In this document: positions 24,685 to 33,161 of the stretch, piece after piece
Layout of the letters: each line of letters begins with the position of its first letter
Position numbering within the stretch: position 1 is the first letter of the stretch
Assembly: GCF_001544495.1 (NCBI RefSeq)
Contig: NZ_FCNZ02000032.1
Span: 1-47,840, forward strand
DNA: 47,840 nucleotides
DNA from: Caballeronia telluris
Lineage (GTDB): Bacteria; Pseudomonadota; Gammaproteobacteria; Burkholderiales; Burkholderiaceae
Reading direction: 5' to 3'
Translations under genes and position numbers: made by a program
The notes under the pieces: generated by a model
The model's database searches: none
Told to the model about the DNA's origin: nothing
What the model saw: the letters and a program-made list of their open reading frames with translations, nothing else

Positions 24685-25956
24685 TTACTTCGCGCCCAGC
24701 AAATGCGGCAGAAACTGCGGGATATGTGGGAAAAAGATGATCAGCAGCAGATCGATCACGAGCGCGAAGATGAACGGAAGAATCGCGCGTGTCGCCTTCT
24801 CCACCGACACTCCGCCGATCGACGCCGCCGTGAAGAGACAAAAACCTATCGGCGGCAGATTGATACCGATGGCCGAGTTGATCAGCACGATCACGCCGAA
24901 CACGACCGGATCGATGTGCATCTGCACGACGAGCGGCAGGAACACCGGAATCACCACCGCGATGCTCGAGATCGTTTCGAGCACGGTATGCGCCGCGATG
25001 AGGAACAGGTTGATCAGGATCAGCAGCACGATCGCGCTCGTGGTGATCGCGAGAAAACTGTTCGCTACATGCAGCGGAATCTGCGCTTCGATCAGATAGC
25101 GCCCGAGCACGAACGCGAGCCCGAGCAGGAACGAGACACGCGTGGTGTTCACCGAAGTTCTCACCAGAATGTCCTTGAAATGCGAGAGCTTGAGCGTGCG
25201 GAAGATGAACGCGCTCACCAGCGTCACATAGACCGCTGCGACCACGCCCGCCTCGACCGGCGTGAAGATGCCGCCGAGGATGCCGCCCAGAATGATGACC
25301 GGCGTGAGCAGCGCCCAAAACGCCTCGCGGAAGGTCGTCCACAGCTTGCGCCCATCGAACGGCTCGACCGCGCTGTAACCCTTCTTGACCGCGGTCACGT
25401 AATTGACGATCATGAACGACACGACCACCAGCAGCATCGGAACGATGCCGGCGATGAACATCGTGCCGACCGATACGTTCGCCGTATACGCATAGACGAG
25501 CATGCTCATCGACACGGGAGAGAGCAGCCCGAGCGAACCCGCCGCCGATTGCAGCGCCACCGCGAACGCGCGGTTATAGCCCTTCTTCACCATGCCGGGA
25601 ATCATCACCGAGCCGATCGCGGCAGTGTCGGCCGTCGCCGAGCCGGAAAGGTCCGCGAAGAACATGCTCGCGACGATCGTCACCTGGCCGATGCCACCGC
25701 GCATGAATCCCACTAGCGCCTGCGAAAATTCGATGATGCGCTTCGACACGCCGCCCGAATCCATGATCGCGCCCGTCAGCATGAAGAACGGAATGGCGAG
25801 CAGGCCGACGTTGTTGAGGTTCGAAAACAGTTGCTGCGGAATCACGAGCAGCGACGTGCCGTTGATCGACAGCGCGAGCGTCGCCGCAATGCCGATGCAG
25901 ATGGCCACCGGCACGCCGAGCCCGAGCAGCCCCGCTCCAAAAGCGATTGCCCACAT
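24685..25956 (-). CDS. TRAP transporter large permease (DctM-like)
   Basis: A 423-residue membrane protein of the DctM/SiaM family with about 12 segments. Typical blocks are GVPVAICIGIAATLALSING, LLAIPFFMLTGAIMDSGGVS, MFFADLSGSATADTAAIGSV and MIPGMVKKGY. The C-terminus ends in FFPHIPQFLPHLLG, also usual. I set the start at the ATG at 25956, ten bases after the small-permease stop; an earlier in-frame start would add 40 arginine-rich residues read out of the neighbouring gene. It transports an organic acid with Na+ or H+ together with the small permease and the periplasmic binding protein encoded upstream. Confidence 0.95.
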   Translation of the reverse strand: MWAIAFGAGLLGLGVPVAICIGIAATLALSINGTSLLVIPQQLFSNLNNVGLLAIPFFMLTGAIMDSGGVSKRIIEFSQALVGFMRGGIGQVTIVASMFFADLSGSATADTAAIGSVMIPGMVKKGYNRAFAVALQSAAGSLGLLSPVSMSMLVYAYTANVSVGTMFIAGIVPMLLVVVSFMIVNYVTAVKKGYSAVEPFDGRKLWTTFREAFWALLTPVIILGGILGGIFTPVEAGVVAAVYVTLVSAFIFRTLKLSHFKDILVRTSVNTTRVSFLLGLAFVLGRYLIEAQIPLHVANSFLAITTSAIVLLILINLFLIAAHTVLETISSIAVVIPVFLPLVVQMHIDPVVFGVIVLINSAIGINLPPIGFCLFTAASIGGVSVEKATRAILPFIFALVIDLLLIIFFPHIPQFLPHLLGAK

Positions 25957-25966
25957 GATTTTCTTC

Positions 25967-26557
25967 CTAGAGATGTTCGGACACGCCCTCGACGAGCGTG
26001 GCGTCGGTCTGCGTCTGCGGCGCGAGATGCGAGACGGCGATCCGCACCAGCGAATGAAACGCGAGCAGCGCGCCACACACCGGAATCGAGAGATACGGAT
26101 AGACCATCGAGATCGGAATCGACGCGGCGGTTTCGGTGCCCATCAGCGCGAGCATGTCGGTGCCGTACAGGACGAACACCGCGCCGAGCGCAAGGATCGC
26201 GCAGTCCGTGAAGTCCTTGAGCAGCAGCGCGAACGCAGCCGGCGCGCGATCGGCCACGACGCGCACTTCCGGATGCGCGCGCAGCTTCACGCCGGCCGCG
26301 GCGCCGAGGCACGTGAGCCACACGAACAGATACGCCGAAACCTCGTCGGACCACGATAGCGAATCGTGCAGCACGAAGCGGAAGATCACCCCGAGCCCCG
26401 CGACGATCACCGCCCCGAGCAAGAGGCAGCTACAGACGAACAGATTGATCTTCAGCACGATGCCGTCAACGAACATCAAGCCGCGCGCGAGCTTTTCCAT
26501 GCGTGTCGCCTCCCGTGGTGCCTGGGTTGTGCGGTGGCCGTCGTTCGATTCCGTCAT
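25967..26557 (-). CDS. TRAP transporter small permease (DctQ-like)
   Basis: A 196-residue DctQ-family protein with four membrane helices. The defining region is FRFVLHDSLSWSDEVSAYLF followed by WLTCLGAAAGVKLRAHPEVR, which matches the family pattern (W-xEE/DEV-xR, then G-A). The start ATG at 26557 overlaps the stop of the binding-protein gene (ATGA), so the genes are translationally linked. A longer reading frame upstream is a shadow of that gene. The C-terminus runs to ten bases before the large permease start. Confidence 0.92.
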   Translation of the reverse strand: MTESNDGHRTTQAPREATRMEKLARGLMFVDGIVLKINLFVCSCLLLGAVIVAGLGVIFRFVLHDSLSWSDEVSAYLFVWLTCLGAAAGVKLRAHPEVRVVADRAPAAFALLLKDFTDCAILALGAVFVLYGTDMLALMGTETAASIPISMVYPYLSIPVCGALLAFHSLVRIAVSHLAPQTQTDATLVEGVSEHL

Positions 26558-27588
26558 TTCGATGCGACCGCCGGCGCCTGCTTGGCCGAGTTGATCTCCT
26601 GATACAGCGCCGGGCCGTCCGGAATCTTGCCGATGAGTTCGTCGCGCGCGGTCTTGGTGGCTTGCGCCCACGGCGCGGTTTCGACCGTCGTGACCTGGAT
26701 GCCCTTCGCTTTCATCGAAGCGATCGCAGCGTCGTATTCGCGCTTGTATTCCTTTAGATCGAAGTCCGCAGCGATCTTCGCCGAGTCCTGGAACGCTTTC
26801 TGATCGGCGGGCGAGAGCTTGTCCCACGAGCTCTTGCTCATCGCCAGCACGACCGGAAGATAGTTCACGCGCGTCACGTAGAAGTGCTTGGCGACGTCGG
26901 AGAACTTGTCCTGCACGAACTGCTCGGGCGAGGTATCGGCGCCATCGACGAGACCTTGCGACAGCGCGAGAAACAACTGGTTGTAGGCGAGCGGCGTCGG
27001 ATTCGCGCCGAGCGCCTTGTAGCCCGCGATATAGCCCGGACTCTGCATCACGCGTACCTTGAGATCCTTCATGTCCGCGAGCGACGTGACCGGACGTTTG
27101 GTCGTGAACAGGTTGCGTTCACCGACCGCGAGCCACGTGAGGCCGATCATGTTCACCGGCTTCATCATGTCGAGATACTTGCGGCCGACCGGGCCTTGCA
27201 GCACGCCGTTCGCCTCGTCCATGCTGGAGAAGAGATACGGCATGTCGAAGATCTGCCATTGCTTGATCGTGTTGTCGATCGGCGCCTGCGCGGAGATCAT
27301 CAGATCCTGCGTGCCCGTGCGCAACGCCTGCGTCATCTGCACTTCGCCGCCGAGCTGCGATTGCGGGAACAGTTGAATCTCGACGTCGCCGTGCGTGCGC
27401 GCGGCGACTTCCTTCGCGAACACCTGCGCGGTCAACTGATAGTGATTGTCGGGCGCCAGCGTGTGTCCGAGCTTCATCACGACCTTGTCCTGCGCGCTCG
27501 CGCCAGACGATGCCGCCACGCACATCGCGGCGAGCGCCGCGCTCATCGCTACGCGCAGCATGCTCTGCGCTCTGAAAAGCGAACTCAT
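26554..27588 (-). CDS. TRAP transporter substrate-binding protein (DctP-like)
   Basis: A 344-residue periplasmic protein. The signal peptide runs through MLRVAMSAALAAMCVAASSG to a cleavage site near GASAQ-D. Family blocks: KLGHTLAPDNHYQLTAQVFA, LFPQSQLGGEVQMTQALRTG, the carboxylate-binding Arg in DLKVRVMQSPGY, and LGANPTPLAYNQLFLALSQG with LVDGADTS. The conserved arginine implies a carboxylate ligand. The substrate is unknown, but the divergent acyl-CoA gene cluster suggests an organic acid fed into CoA-dependent degradation. Confidence 0.94.
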   Translation of the reverse strand: MSSLFRAQSMLRVAMSAALAAMCVAASSGASAQDKVVMKLGHTLAPDNHYQLTAQVFAKEVAARTHGDVEIQLFPQSQLGGEVQMTQALRTGTQDLMISAQAPIDNTIKQWQIFDMPYLFSSMDEANGVLQGPVGRKYLDMMKPVNMIGLTWLAVGERNLFTTKRPVTSLADMKDLKVRVMQSPGYIAGYKALGANPTPLAYNQLFLALSQGLVDGADTSPEQFVQDKFSDVAKHFYVTRVNYLPVVLAMSKSSWDKLSPADQKAFQDSAKIAADFDLKEYKREYDAAIASMKAKGIQVTTVETAPWAQATKTARDELIGKIPDGPALYQEINSAKQAPAVASK

Positions 27589-27733
27589 GTTGTCTCCTTG
27601 CTCGATAGGGATACCGCCCGGCGAGCGCGCCGCATCGTTCGGTGCGAGTGCCCGGTGCGAATGCGGAGCCGGCGGGTTGACGCAAGTATTTGTGATCGCG
27701 GCGATGGTGCGTTAGGACCAGTCGTCGAATTTC

Positions 27734-27789
27734 TTGGACTTTTTTACGCGGCCCTTTCGCATCGCCGGGTCCGATGCAAAAAAGTCCAA
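27734..27789. promoter_or_regulatory. Large dyad in the divergent TRAP/CoA promoter region
   Basis: ttggactttttt (27734-27745) is exactly inverted as aaaaaagtccaa (27778-27789). Within this, gcatcg (27759-27764) is inverted as cgatgc (27772-27777), directly beside the right arm. The dyad lies midway between the TRAP start (27588) and the MaoC start (27914). It could be an operator bound by a dimeric regulator, such as the AraC protein encoded downstream, or a bidirectional stem-loop. Confidence 0.55.
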
Positions 27790-27913
27790 AAGATCGCGCG
27801 AACCGTCCTACCGGTTGAATGAGGCCCCTCTTTAAAGTGACTTCATGCCGACCGTACGACGTCAGAACGCATCGTTTAGCGATAACCCCAACTCATCACG
27901 AAGAAACATCGAC

Positions 27914-28339
27914 ATGGCCAAACGCCCTCATATGGATTGCTATGCGATCGGCGACACCGCCGATTTCGCCAAGACCGTCTCCGAATACGATATCTATGGC
28001 TTTGCCGGCATCGTCGGCGATTTCTACGCCGTGCATCTCAACGAGGAGTATGCGAAGGGCACGCGCTTCGAGAAACGCATCGCGCAGGGCTGCCTGTCGG
28101 TCGGATTTCTCTCCACGGTGATGGGCTACATGGCCGGGAAAGCGCCGAGCCCCGGCGCCGTGTCGTATCGCTATGACATCACCTTCAACGCGCCGGTGTT
28201 CATCGGCGACACGGTGAGCGCGCGTCTCACGCTCGAAGAAAAGGACGAAGAGCGCAACGTGTGCGTCTTCGCCGCCGACGTGACGCGCCAGGACGGCGTG
28301 GTCGTGGCATCGGGCAAGACCTATCTGAAAGTGCTGTAA
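27914..28339 (+). CDS. MaoC-like (R)-specific hydratase, first copy
   Basis: A 141-residue single hot-dog domain protein of the MaoC/R-hydratase family. The hydratase motif is present: GDFYAVHLNEEYA gives the catalytic Asp and His (D-x4-H), followed by the glycine-rich RIAQGCLSVGFLSTVMG. This enzyme adds water to a 2-enoyl-CoA in the R configuration. The ATG at 27914 has only a weak purine-rich site (GAAGAAA); an earlier ATG at 27845 would add unrelated residues. It is the first gene of the plus-strand cluster, five bases before the crotonase gene. Confidence 0.88.
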   Translation: MAKRPHMDCYAIGDTADFAKTVSEYDIYGFAGIVGDFYAVHLNEEYAKGTRFEKRIAQGCLSVGFLSTVMGYMAGKAPSPGAVSYRYDITFNAPVFIGDTVSARLTLEEKDEERNVCVFAADVTRQDGVVVASGKTYLKVL

Positions 28340-28343
28340 CGCC

Positions 28344-29156
28344 ATGACGAACGACACGCTTCCCATTCTCGCCTCGCAGCACGGCGCGCTGCGCCTCCTG
28401 ACGCTCAATCGCGCCGCCAAGCTCAATGCGTTCACGCCCGACATGCTCGCGGCGCTCGAAGCCGAAATCGCCGATGCGCTAGCCGACGACGCGACGCGCG
28501 TGATCGCGCTCACCGGCAGCGGCGCGAAGGCATTCGCCGCGGGCAACGACATCGAGCGGCTCGTGTCGCTCGACGGCGTCTCGGCTTATCGCGACATGGT
28601 GGCCGGCCAGCGCGCGCTGCTGCGCCTGCATGAAAGCGCGAAGCCGACCATCGCGATGGTCAACGGCTACGCGCTCGGCGGCGGCTTCGAACTGGCGCTC
28701 GCGTGCGACTTCATCGTGGCATCGAGCGATGCGAGCTTCGCGTTTCCCGAGATCACCTTGAACACCATGCCCGGCTGGGGCGGCACGCAACTGGCCGTCG
28801 CCAAGATGGGGCTCGCGTGCGCGAAACGCTTCGTGCTGAGCGGCAGGCGCTTTTCCGCGCGCGAGTGCGAGGTGTTCGGCTTCATCCACGAAATCGCCGC
28901 GCCCGAGAAGCTGTTCGATACCGTGCGCGCGTTCGCCGACACCCTCGCCTCCTACGATCCGTTCGCGGCCGAGATGGCCAAGCGCGCGCTGAATCGCGCG
29001 GGCGAATTGCCCTTGTCCGCCGGACTCGACTTCGAGGCCGCGCAATACGCCGTGAATTTTTCGAGCGAAGGCGCGCGCGCGGGCCTGCGGCACTTCGTGG
29101 AACGCAAACGTGCGCGCCGCGCCGCGCAAGCCGACACCGCACCGGTCACGCCATGA
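28344..29156 (+). CDS. Enoyl-CoA hydratase/isomerase (crotonase) family
   Basis: A 270-residue crotonase. Oxyanion-hole motifs: SGAKAFAAGNDIERL (CoA-binding loop) and NGYALGGGFELALACDFIVA (the GGG-E block). The segment FAFPEITLNTMPGWGGTQLA has the FxxPE motif with Glu for the second catalytic acid position and PGxGGTQ. It may act as an S-specific hydratase, an isomerase or a C-C hydrolase; these cannot be told apart here. Its stop overlaps the acyl-CoA dehydrogenase ATG by ATGA, so the two are closely coupled. Having a crotonase beside two MaoC hydratases in one operon suggests separate hydration steps. Confidence 0.9.
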   Translation: MTNDTLPILASQHGALRLLTLNRAAKLNAFTPDMLAALEAEIADALADDATRVIALTGSGAKAFAAGNDIERLVSLDGVSAYRDMVAGQRALLRLHESAKPTIAMVNGYALGGGFELALACDFIVASSDASFAFPEITLNTMPGWGGTQLAVAKMGLACAKRFVLSGRRFSARECEVFGFIHEIAAPEKLFDTVRAFADTLASYDPFAAEMAKRALNRAGELPLSAGLDFEAAQYAVNFSSEGARAGLRHFVERKRARRAAQADTAPVTP

Positions 29157-30316
29157 TGACAAACTTCAATCAACCTCACTGGCTCGGCGAAGAACACACC
29201 ATGATGCGCGAAGCAGTGCGCCGCTTCGCCGAGAAGGAAATCGCGCCGCAATCGGAGGCGCTCTGGGAGCATGAAGCGTTTCCCTACGCGATCTGGCGGC
29301 AGGCAGGCGAACTCGGCTTCACGGGCTTGCCGTATCCCGAGGAATACGGCGGCGGTGGCGGCGACTGGCTGTCGTTCGTGATCGTGCTCGAAGAACTCGC
29401 ACGGGTGGACTGCGCCGTCGCCAATGCGCTGATGGCGAACTCGACCGTCGCGAGCCTGCTGAACAACTACGGCACGGCGCAACAGAAAGCGCGCTTCCTT
29501 CGCCCCATTCTCGACGGCACGCAGATCGGCGCGATCGGATTGTCCGAGCCAGACGCCGGTTCCGATGCGGCCAACATCGGCACGCGCGCGGTCTTCGACG
29601 GCGAACACTGGATAATCGACGGTGCGAAGACCTTCATCAGCAATTCGGGCACGGAGATCGGCGGGCCGACCGTGATCGCGGCGGTCACCGGCACTCGGCC
29701 CGATGGCCGCAAGGAGATCTCCAATTTCATCGTGCCGCAAGGGACGCCGGGCAATGGCAAGGGCAGAAAGCTGCGCAAGATCGGCTGGCGCGCATCGATC
29801 ACGCACGAGCTGTTCTTCGAGCAATGCGCGGTTCCCGCGGATCAACTGCTGGGCGAACGCGGCGCGGGCCTGCGCCAGACGCTCGCGCAGATCAGCACGG
29901 GGCGCATCCTCATCGGCGCGCTCGCGCTCGGCATCCTGCAGGGCTCGCTGGATCGCTCGGTCACATACATGAAGGAGCGCCGCGCGTTCGGACGCGCGAT
30001 CGCCGAGTTTCAGGCGCTGCAGTTCAAGATCGCCGACATGGCGACCGATGCGCACGCCGCGCGTCTGATGCTCTACGACGCCGCCGCGTCAAAGGACGCC
30101 GGCGCGGCCTTCGATGCGCAGGCGTCGCAAGCCAAACTGTTCGCGACCGAGCACGCGATGAAAGCCGCGCATCAGGCACTGCAGATTCACGGCGGTTACG
30201 GCGTGATGGCCGAATTTCCGGTCGCGCGCGCATTCGGCGATGCAAAGGTGCTGGAGATCGTCGAAGGCACGTCGGAAATACAACGCATGATCATCGCGCG
30301 CACGCTGCTCGCGTGA
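29153..30316 (+). CDS. Acyl-CoA dehydrogenase
   Basis: A 387-residue FAD flavoprotein. N-terminal domain: REAVRRFAEKEIAPQSEALW. FAD/substrate loops: QIGAIGLSEPDAGSDAANIG and HWIIDGAKTFISNSGTE. C-terminal domain: MKERRAFGRAIAEFQALQFK and the signature QIHGGYGVMAEFPVARAFGD. EIVEGTSEIQRMIIAR carries the usual catalytic Glu. It makes the alpha,beta double bond in an acyl-CoA and passes electrons to ETF, which is not encoded here. Two ATG codons in a row (29153 and 29156) are possible starts; the first overlaps the crotonase stop. Substrate chain shape is unknown. Confidence 0.93.
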   Translation: MMTNFNQPHWLGEEHTMMREAVRRFAEKEIAPQSEALWEHEAFPYAIWRQAGELGFTGLPYPEEYGGGGGDWLSFVIVLEELARVDCAVANALMANSTVASLLNNYGTAQQKARFLRPILDGTQIGAIGLSEPDAGSDAANIGTRAVFDGEHWIIDGAKTFISNSGTEIGGPTVIAAVTGTRPDGRKEISNFIVPQGTPGNGKGRKLRKIGWRASITHELFFEQCAVPADQLLGERGAGLRQTLAQISTGRILIGALALGILQGSLDRSVTYMKERRAFGRAIAEFQALQFKIADMATDAHAARLMLYDAAASKDAGAAFDAQASQAKLFATEHAMKAAHQALQIHGGYGVMAEFPVARAFGDAKVLEIVEGTSEIQRMIIARTLLA

Positions 30317-30346
30317 TCGCGCGCTGAAACCGAGAGGAGAATGTTT

Positions 30347-31540
30347 ATGCTGGAAGGCATCAAGGTGCTGAGTTTCACGCATTTTCTGCAAGGCCCCGCC
30401 GCCGTGCAGATGCTCGCCGATGTCGGCGCGGATGTGATCAAGATCGAACCGCCCGGCGGCGCGTTCGAACGTAGCTGGACCGGCGCGGATGCATTCCTCG
30501 AAGGCGTGAGCGTGTTCTTTCTGCTCGGCAACCGCAATCAGCGCAGCATCTCGCTCGATCTGCGCGACGAAGCCGCGCGCGAGATCGTGTGGCGTCTGAT
30601 CCGCGAAGCCGACGTGCTCGTCGAGAACTATCGTCCCGGCGTGCTCGACAAGATGGGCTTCGGCTATGCGCCGGTGCATGAAGTCAATCCGCGTCTCGTG
30701 TATTGCTCGTGCACGGGCTACGGTTCGTCCGGGCCTTATCTAAAGCGTCCAGGCCAGGATCTGCTGCTGCAGGCGATGAGCGGACTGACCATGCTTTCCG
30801 GCGACGCGGAGTCGCCGCCCACGCCGGTCGGTTCCGCCATCGTCGATCAGCATGCCGCCGTGCTCGCCGCATTCGGCGTGGTCGCCGCGTTGCAGGCGCG
30901 CGAGCGCACGGGCGTGGGCACGCGCATCGAGAGCAACCTCCTCAACGCCGCGCTCGACCTGCAAATCGAGCCGTTCACGTACTACATGAACAAGGGGCCG
31001 TTGTGGGCACGCACGCATCCGCCGACCGGCAGCCGCTTTCATCCCGCGCCGTATGGCGTGTACCGGACGCGTGACGGCTATATCGCGATGTCGCTCACGC
31101 CGACGCAGAAGCTCGCGAACGCGCTGTCGTGTCCCGCGCTCGCCGCGTTCACGCATCCGAAGGACAACGTGCTGAGGCGCGACGAGATCAACCGTCTCGT
31201 CTATGACACGCTGAAAACGCGCCTGACCGAAGAGTGGATGCACACCTTCGAGGAGCACGATATCTGGTTCGCGCCCGTCAACGACTATGGGCAGGTCGAG
31301 CAGGATCCGCAGGTCGCGCACAATGAAATGATCATGTCGTTCGATCACGAGGAAGCGGGACCGGTGCGCCTGCTCGCGCATCCGGTGCGTTACGACGGCG
31401 CGGCGCCTCCGCTGCGGCGGCATCCGCCGAAACAGGGACAGCATACCCGCGAAGTGCTCGCGGAACTGGGTTATACGCCGCAGGAGATCGACGGTTATGT
31501 CGAACGCGGCATCGCATTGACATCGAGGAGAGAGGCATGA
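30347..31540 (+). CDS. Class III CoA-transferase (CaiB/BaiF)
   Basis: A 397-residue family III CoA-transferase. N-terminus LEGIKVLSFTHFLQGPAAVQ and MLADVGADVIKIEPPGG are diagnostic. The catalytic Asp lies in RPGQDLLLQAMSGL. It transfers CoA from a donor such as succinyl-CoA to a carboxylic acid, the likely activation step for the acid taken up by the TRAP system. AGGAG (30335-30339) sits too close to the ATG at 30341 and at normal distance from the ATG at 30347, so I chose the latter. The stop overlaps the next gene's ATG (ATGA). Confidence 0.92.
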   Translation: MLEGIKVLSFTHFLQGPAAVQMLADVGADVIKIEPPGGAFERSWTGADAFLEGVSVFFLLGNRNQRSISLDLRDEAAREIVWRLIREADVLVENYRPGVLDKMGFGYAPVHEVNPRLVYCSCTGYGSSGPYLKRPGQDLLLQAMSGLTMLSGDAESPPTPVGSAIVDQHAAVLAAFGVVAALQARERTGVGTRIESNLLNAALDLQIEPFTYYMNKGPLWARTHPPTGSRFHPAPYGVYRTRDGYIAMSLTPTQKLANALSCPALAAFTHPKDNVLRRDEINRLVYDTLKTRLTEEWMHTFEEHDIWFAPVNDYGQVEQDPQVAHNEMIMSFDHEEAGPVRLLAHPVRYDGAAPPLRRHPPKQGQHTREVLAELGYTPQEIDGYVERGIALTSRREA

Positions 31541-32010
31541 GCGCGCAACCGAACAACTGGCCAGCGCTCTTGCGCTTCGACGACGTCGAGATCGGCCGGA
31601 CGCAGGTGAACGTTCACACGGTCACAGAGGCCGAAGTGAACGCGTTCGGACACCTGTCCGGCGACCTGAATCCGCTGCATATGGAAGATGCCTTCGCCGA
31701 ATGCTCCCCTTTCGGACGGCGCGTCGTGCATGGCCTGTTGACGGCCGCGCTGGTCTCGGCGGCGCACACCGAATTGACCGGTCCGGGCTTCGCGTATGTT
31801 GGGCAGGAGCTGCGCTTTCTGGGGCCGGTGTATATCGGCGATACGGTGACGATCAACGTTTGCGTCGTCGAAAAGAAGCCCGCAAAGCACATCCTCGTGA
31901 TGGATACGACGGTGCGCAATCAGCAAGGGCGCGTGGTGCTGAGCGGGCTTTCCGCGCTGAAGGAACTGCGCTTCGATCACGCGCTGATGGCGCGCAGCGC
32001 GGCGGCGTGA
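31537..32010 (+). CDS. MaoC-like dehydratase, second copy
   Basis: A 157-residue hot-dog domain protein. It has the hydratase motif FGHLSGDLNPLHMEDAFAEC (Asp and His spaced as D-x4-H) and RRVVHGLLTAALVS, the usual R-hydratase/PhaJ pattern. It is distinct in sequence from the first MaoC protein. AGGAGAGAGGC precedes the ATG, which overlaps the CoA-transferase stop. It is the last gene of the five-gene cluster. A 136-base gap separates it from the AraC gene. Confidence 0.9.
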   Translation: MSAQPNNWPALLRFDDVEIGRTQVNVHTVTEAEVNAFGHLSGDLNPLHMEDAFAECSPFGRRVVHGLLTAALVSAAHTELTGPGFAYVGQELRFLGPVYIGDTVTINVCVVEKKPAKHILVMDTTVRNQQGRVVLSGLSALKELRFDHALMARSAAA

Positions 32011-32146
32011 CACCGTCGCGCGCGGGCCGCACGGTGTAAATGCCAATTAACCGGCAGCGCGGGCACGGCTACACTCGTGCAATCGCCCGCGCAGCGCGGG
32101 CATGCAGGCGGGCGCGAAGACGCTCCGCCGCCGACGGAGGAGACAG

Positions 32147-33043
32147 TTGGATACCGCATGTTGCTGTCACGTTCCGGTGATCCGGATCGAGGACTACGAA
32201 TACGGCGCACACGTCAAGACGCCGGACTTTCATCTCGCGCCGATCGAGGCGCTCAAATCGACGCTGGTCTATCCGCACCGGCACGACTTCTATCACATGA
32301 TGTGGGTGCTCGCGGGCAGCGGCTCGCATGTGATCGACTCGGTGCGCTACGACGTGCGCCCTAATACGCTCTACATCATGGCGCCGGGACAGATTCACGA
32401 TCTCGATCTGTCCTCCGATACGCTCGGCTATTCGCTCAGTTTCTCGTCGGAGTTTTTCGCGTTCCGCGTGCAGAACCGCCATACAGAGACGGAAGTACCC
32501 GTCTATAACTTCGAGCAACTCGCCCCGTGCGTCAACCTGAGCGACGCGCAGGTGCGCGAACTGGCGCGCGTGATGGACGGCATCCGCCACGAGTATCAGG
32601 AGGAGCAGGTCGGCTACACCGACGCGATCTGGGCCTATCTGCACGTGTTTCTGATCAAGGTCGCGCGCATGTGCGATGCCGCCGCCATAGGCGATGCCGC
32701 CGCGACGCGCAGCGTGCTGCTGTCGCGCCGCTTCAAAAGCCTGCTGGAGAAGCATTTTCGCTCGGTCAACGAAGCGGCCGATTACGCGCGCCTGCTCAAC
32801 GTCACGGAACGCGCGCTCAACGAAGCGACGCGTCAGGCGCTCGGCAGCACTGCGCCCAAGCTGATCCGCGAGCGCGTGATGCTGGAGGCCAAGCGTCTGT
32901 TGCTGCACTCCGAAGTGAATGTCGCGGAGATCGCCGCGATGCTCTCGTTCGACGATCCCGCCTACTTCAGCCGCTGCTTTCGCAAGCATACGGGCCGCTC
33001 GCCGATCGACTATCGGCGCAGCCTCGACAAGCTGCACATCTGA
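32147..33043 (+). CDS. AraC-family transcriptional regulator
   Basis: About 298 residues. The N-terminal cupin-like ligand domain has YPHRHDFYHMMWVLAGSGSH and NTLYIMAPGQIHDLDL. The C-terminal double HTH contains NEAADYARLLNVTERALNEA and VNVAEIAAMLSFDDPAYFSR followed by CFRKHTGRSPIDYR. This resembles PobR-type AraC activators of aromatic or organic-acid catabolism. I chose a TTG start at 32147 because GGAGGA lies 5 bases before it; a longer frame from 32102 begins with an arginine run and has no such site. It is probably the activator of the TRAP/CoA genes, perhaps through the dyad at 27734. Confidence 0.88.
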   Translation: MDTACCCHVPVIRIEDYEYGAHVKTPDFHLAPIEALKSTLVYPHRHDFYHMMWVLAGSGSHVIDSVRYDVRPNTLYIMAPGQIHDLDLSSDTLGYSLSFSSEFFAFRVQNRHTETEVPVYNFEQLAPCVNLSDAQVRELARVMDGIRHEYQEEQVGYTDAIWAYLHVFLIKVARMCDAAAIGDAAATRSVLLSRRFKSLLEKHFRSVNEAADYARLLNVTERALNEATRQALGSTAPKLIRERVMLEAKRLLLHSEVNVAEIAAMLSFDDPAYFSRCFRKHTGRSPIDYRRSLDKLHI

Positions 33044-33161
33044 GCGTCTTCATGCGGCGCTTCGATGCGGAAATGTCCAACAGTTCATGCGTTTCATCCT
33101 AACGCGGTCGCGCAGGCGCTTCTTAGAATCGTCCTGCGAATGACGAACTCAAGGAGACGCC

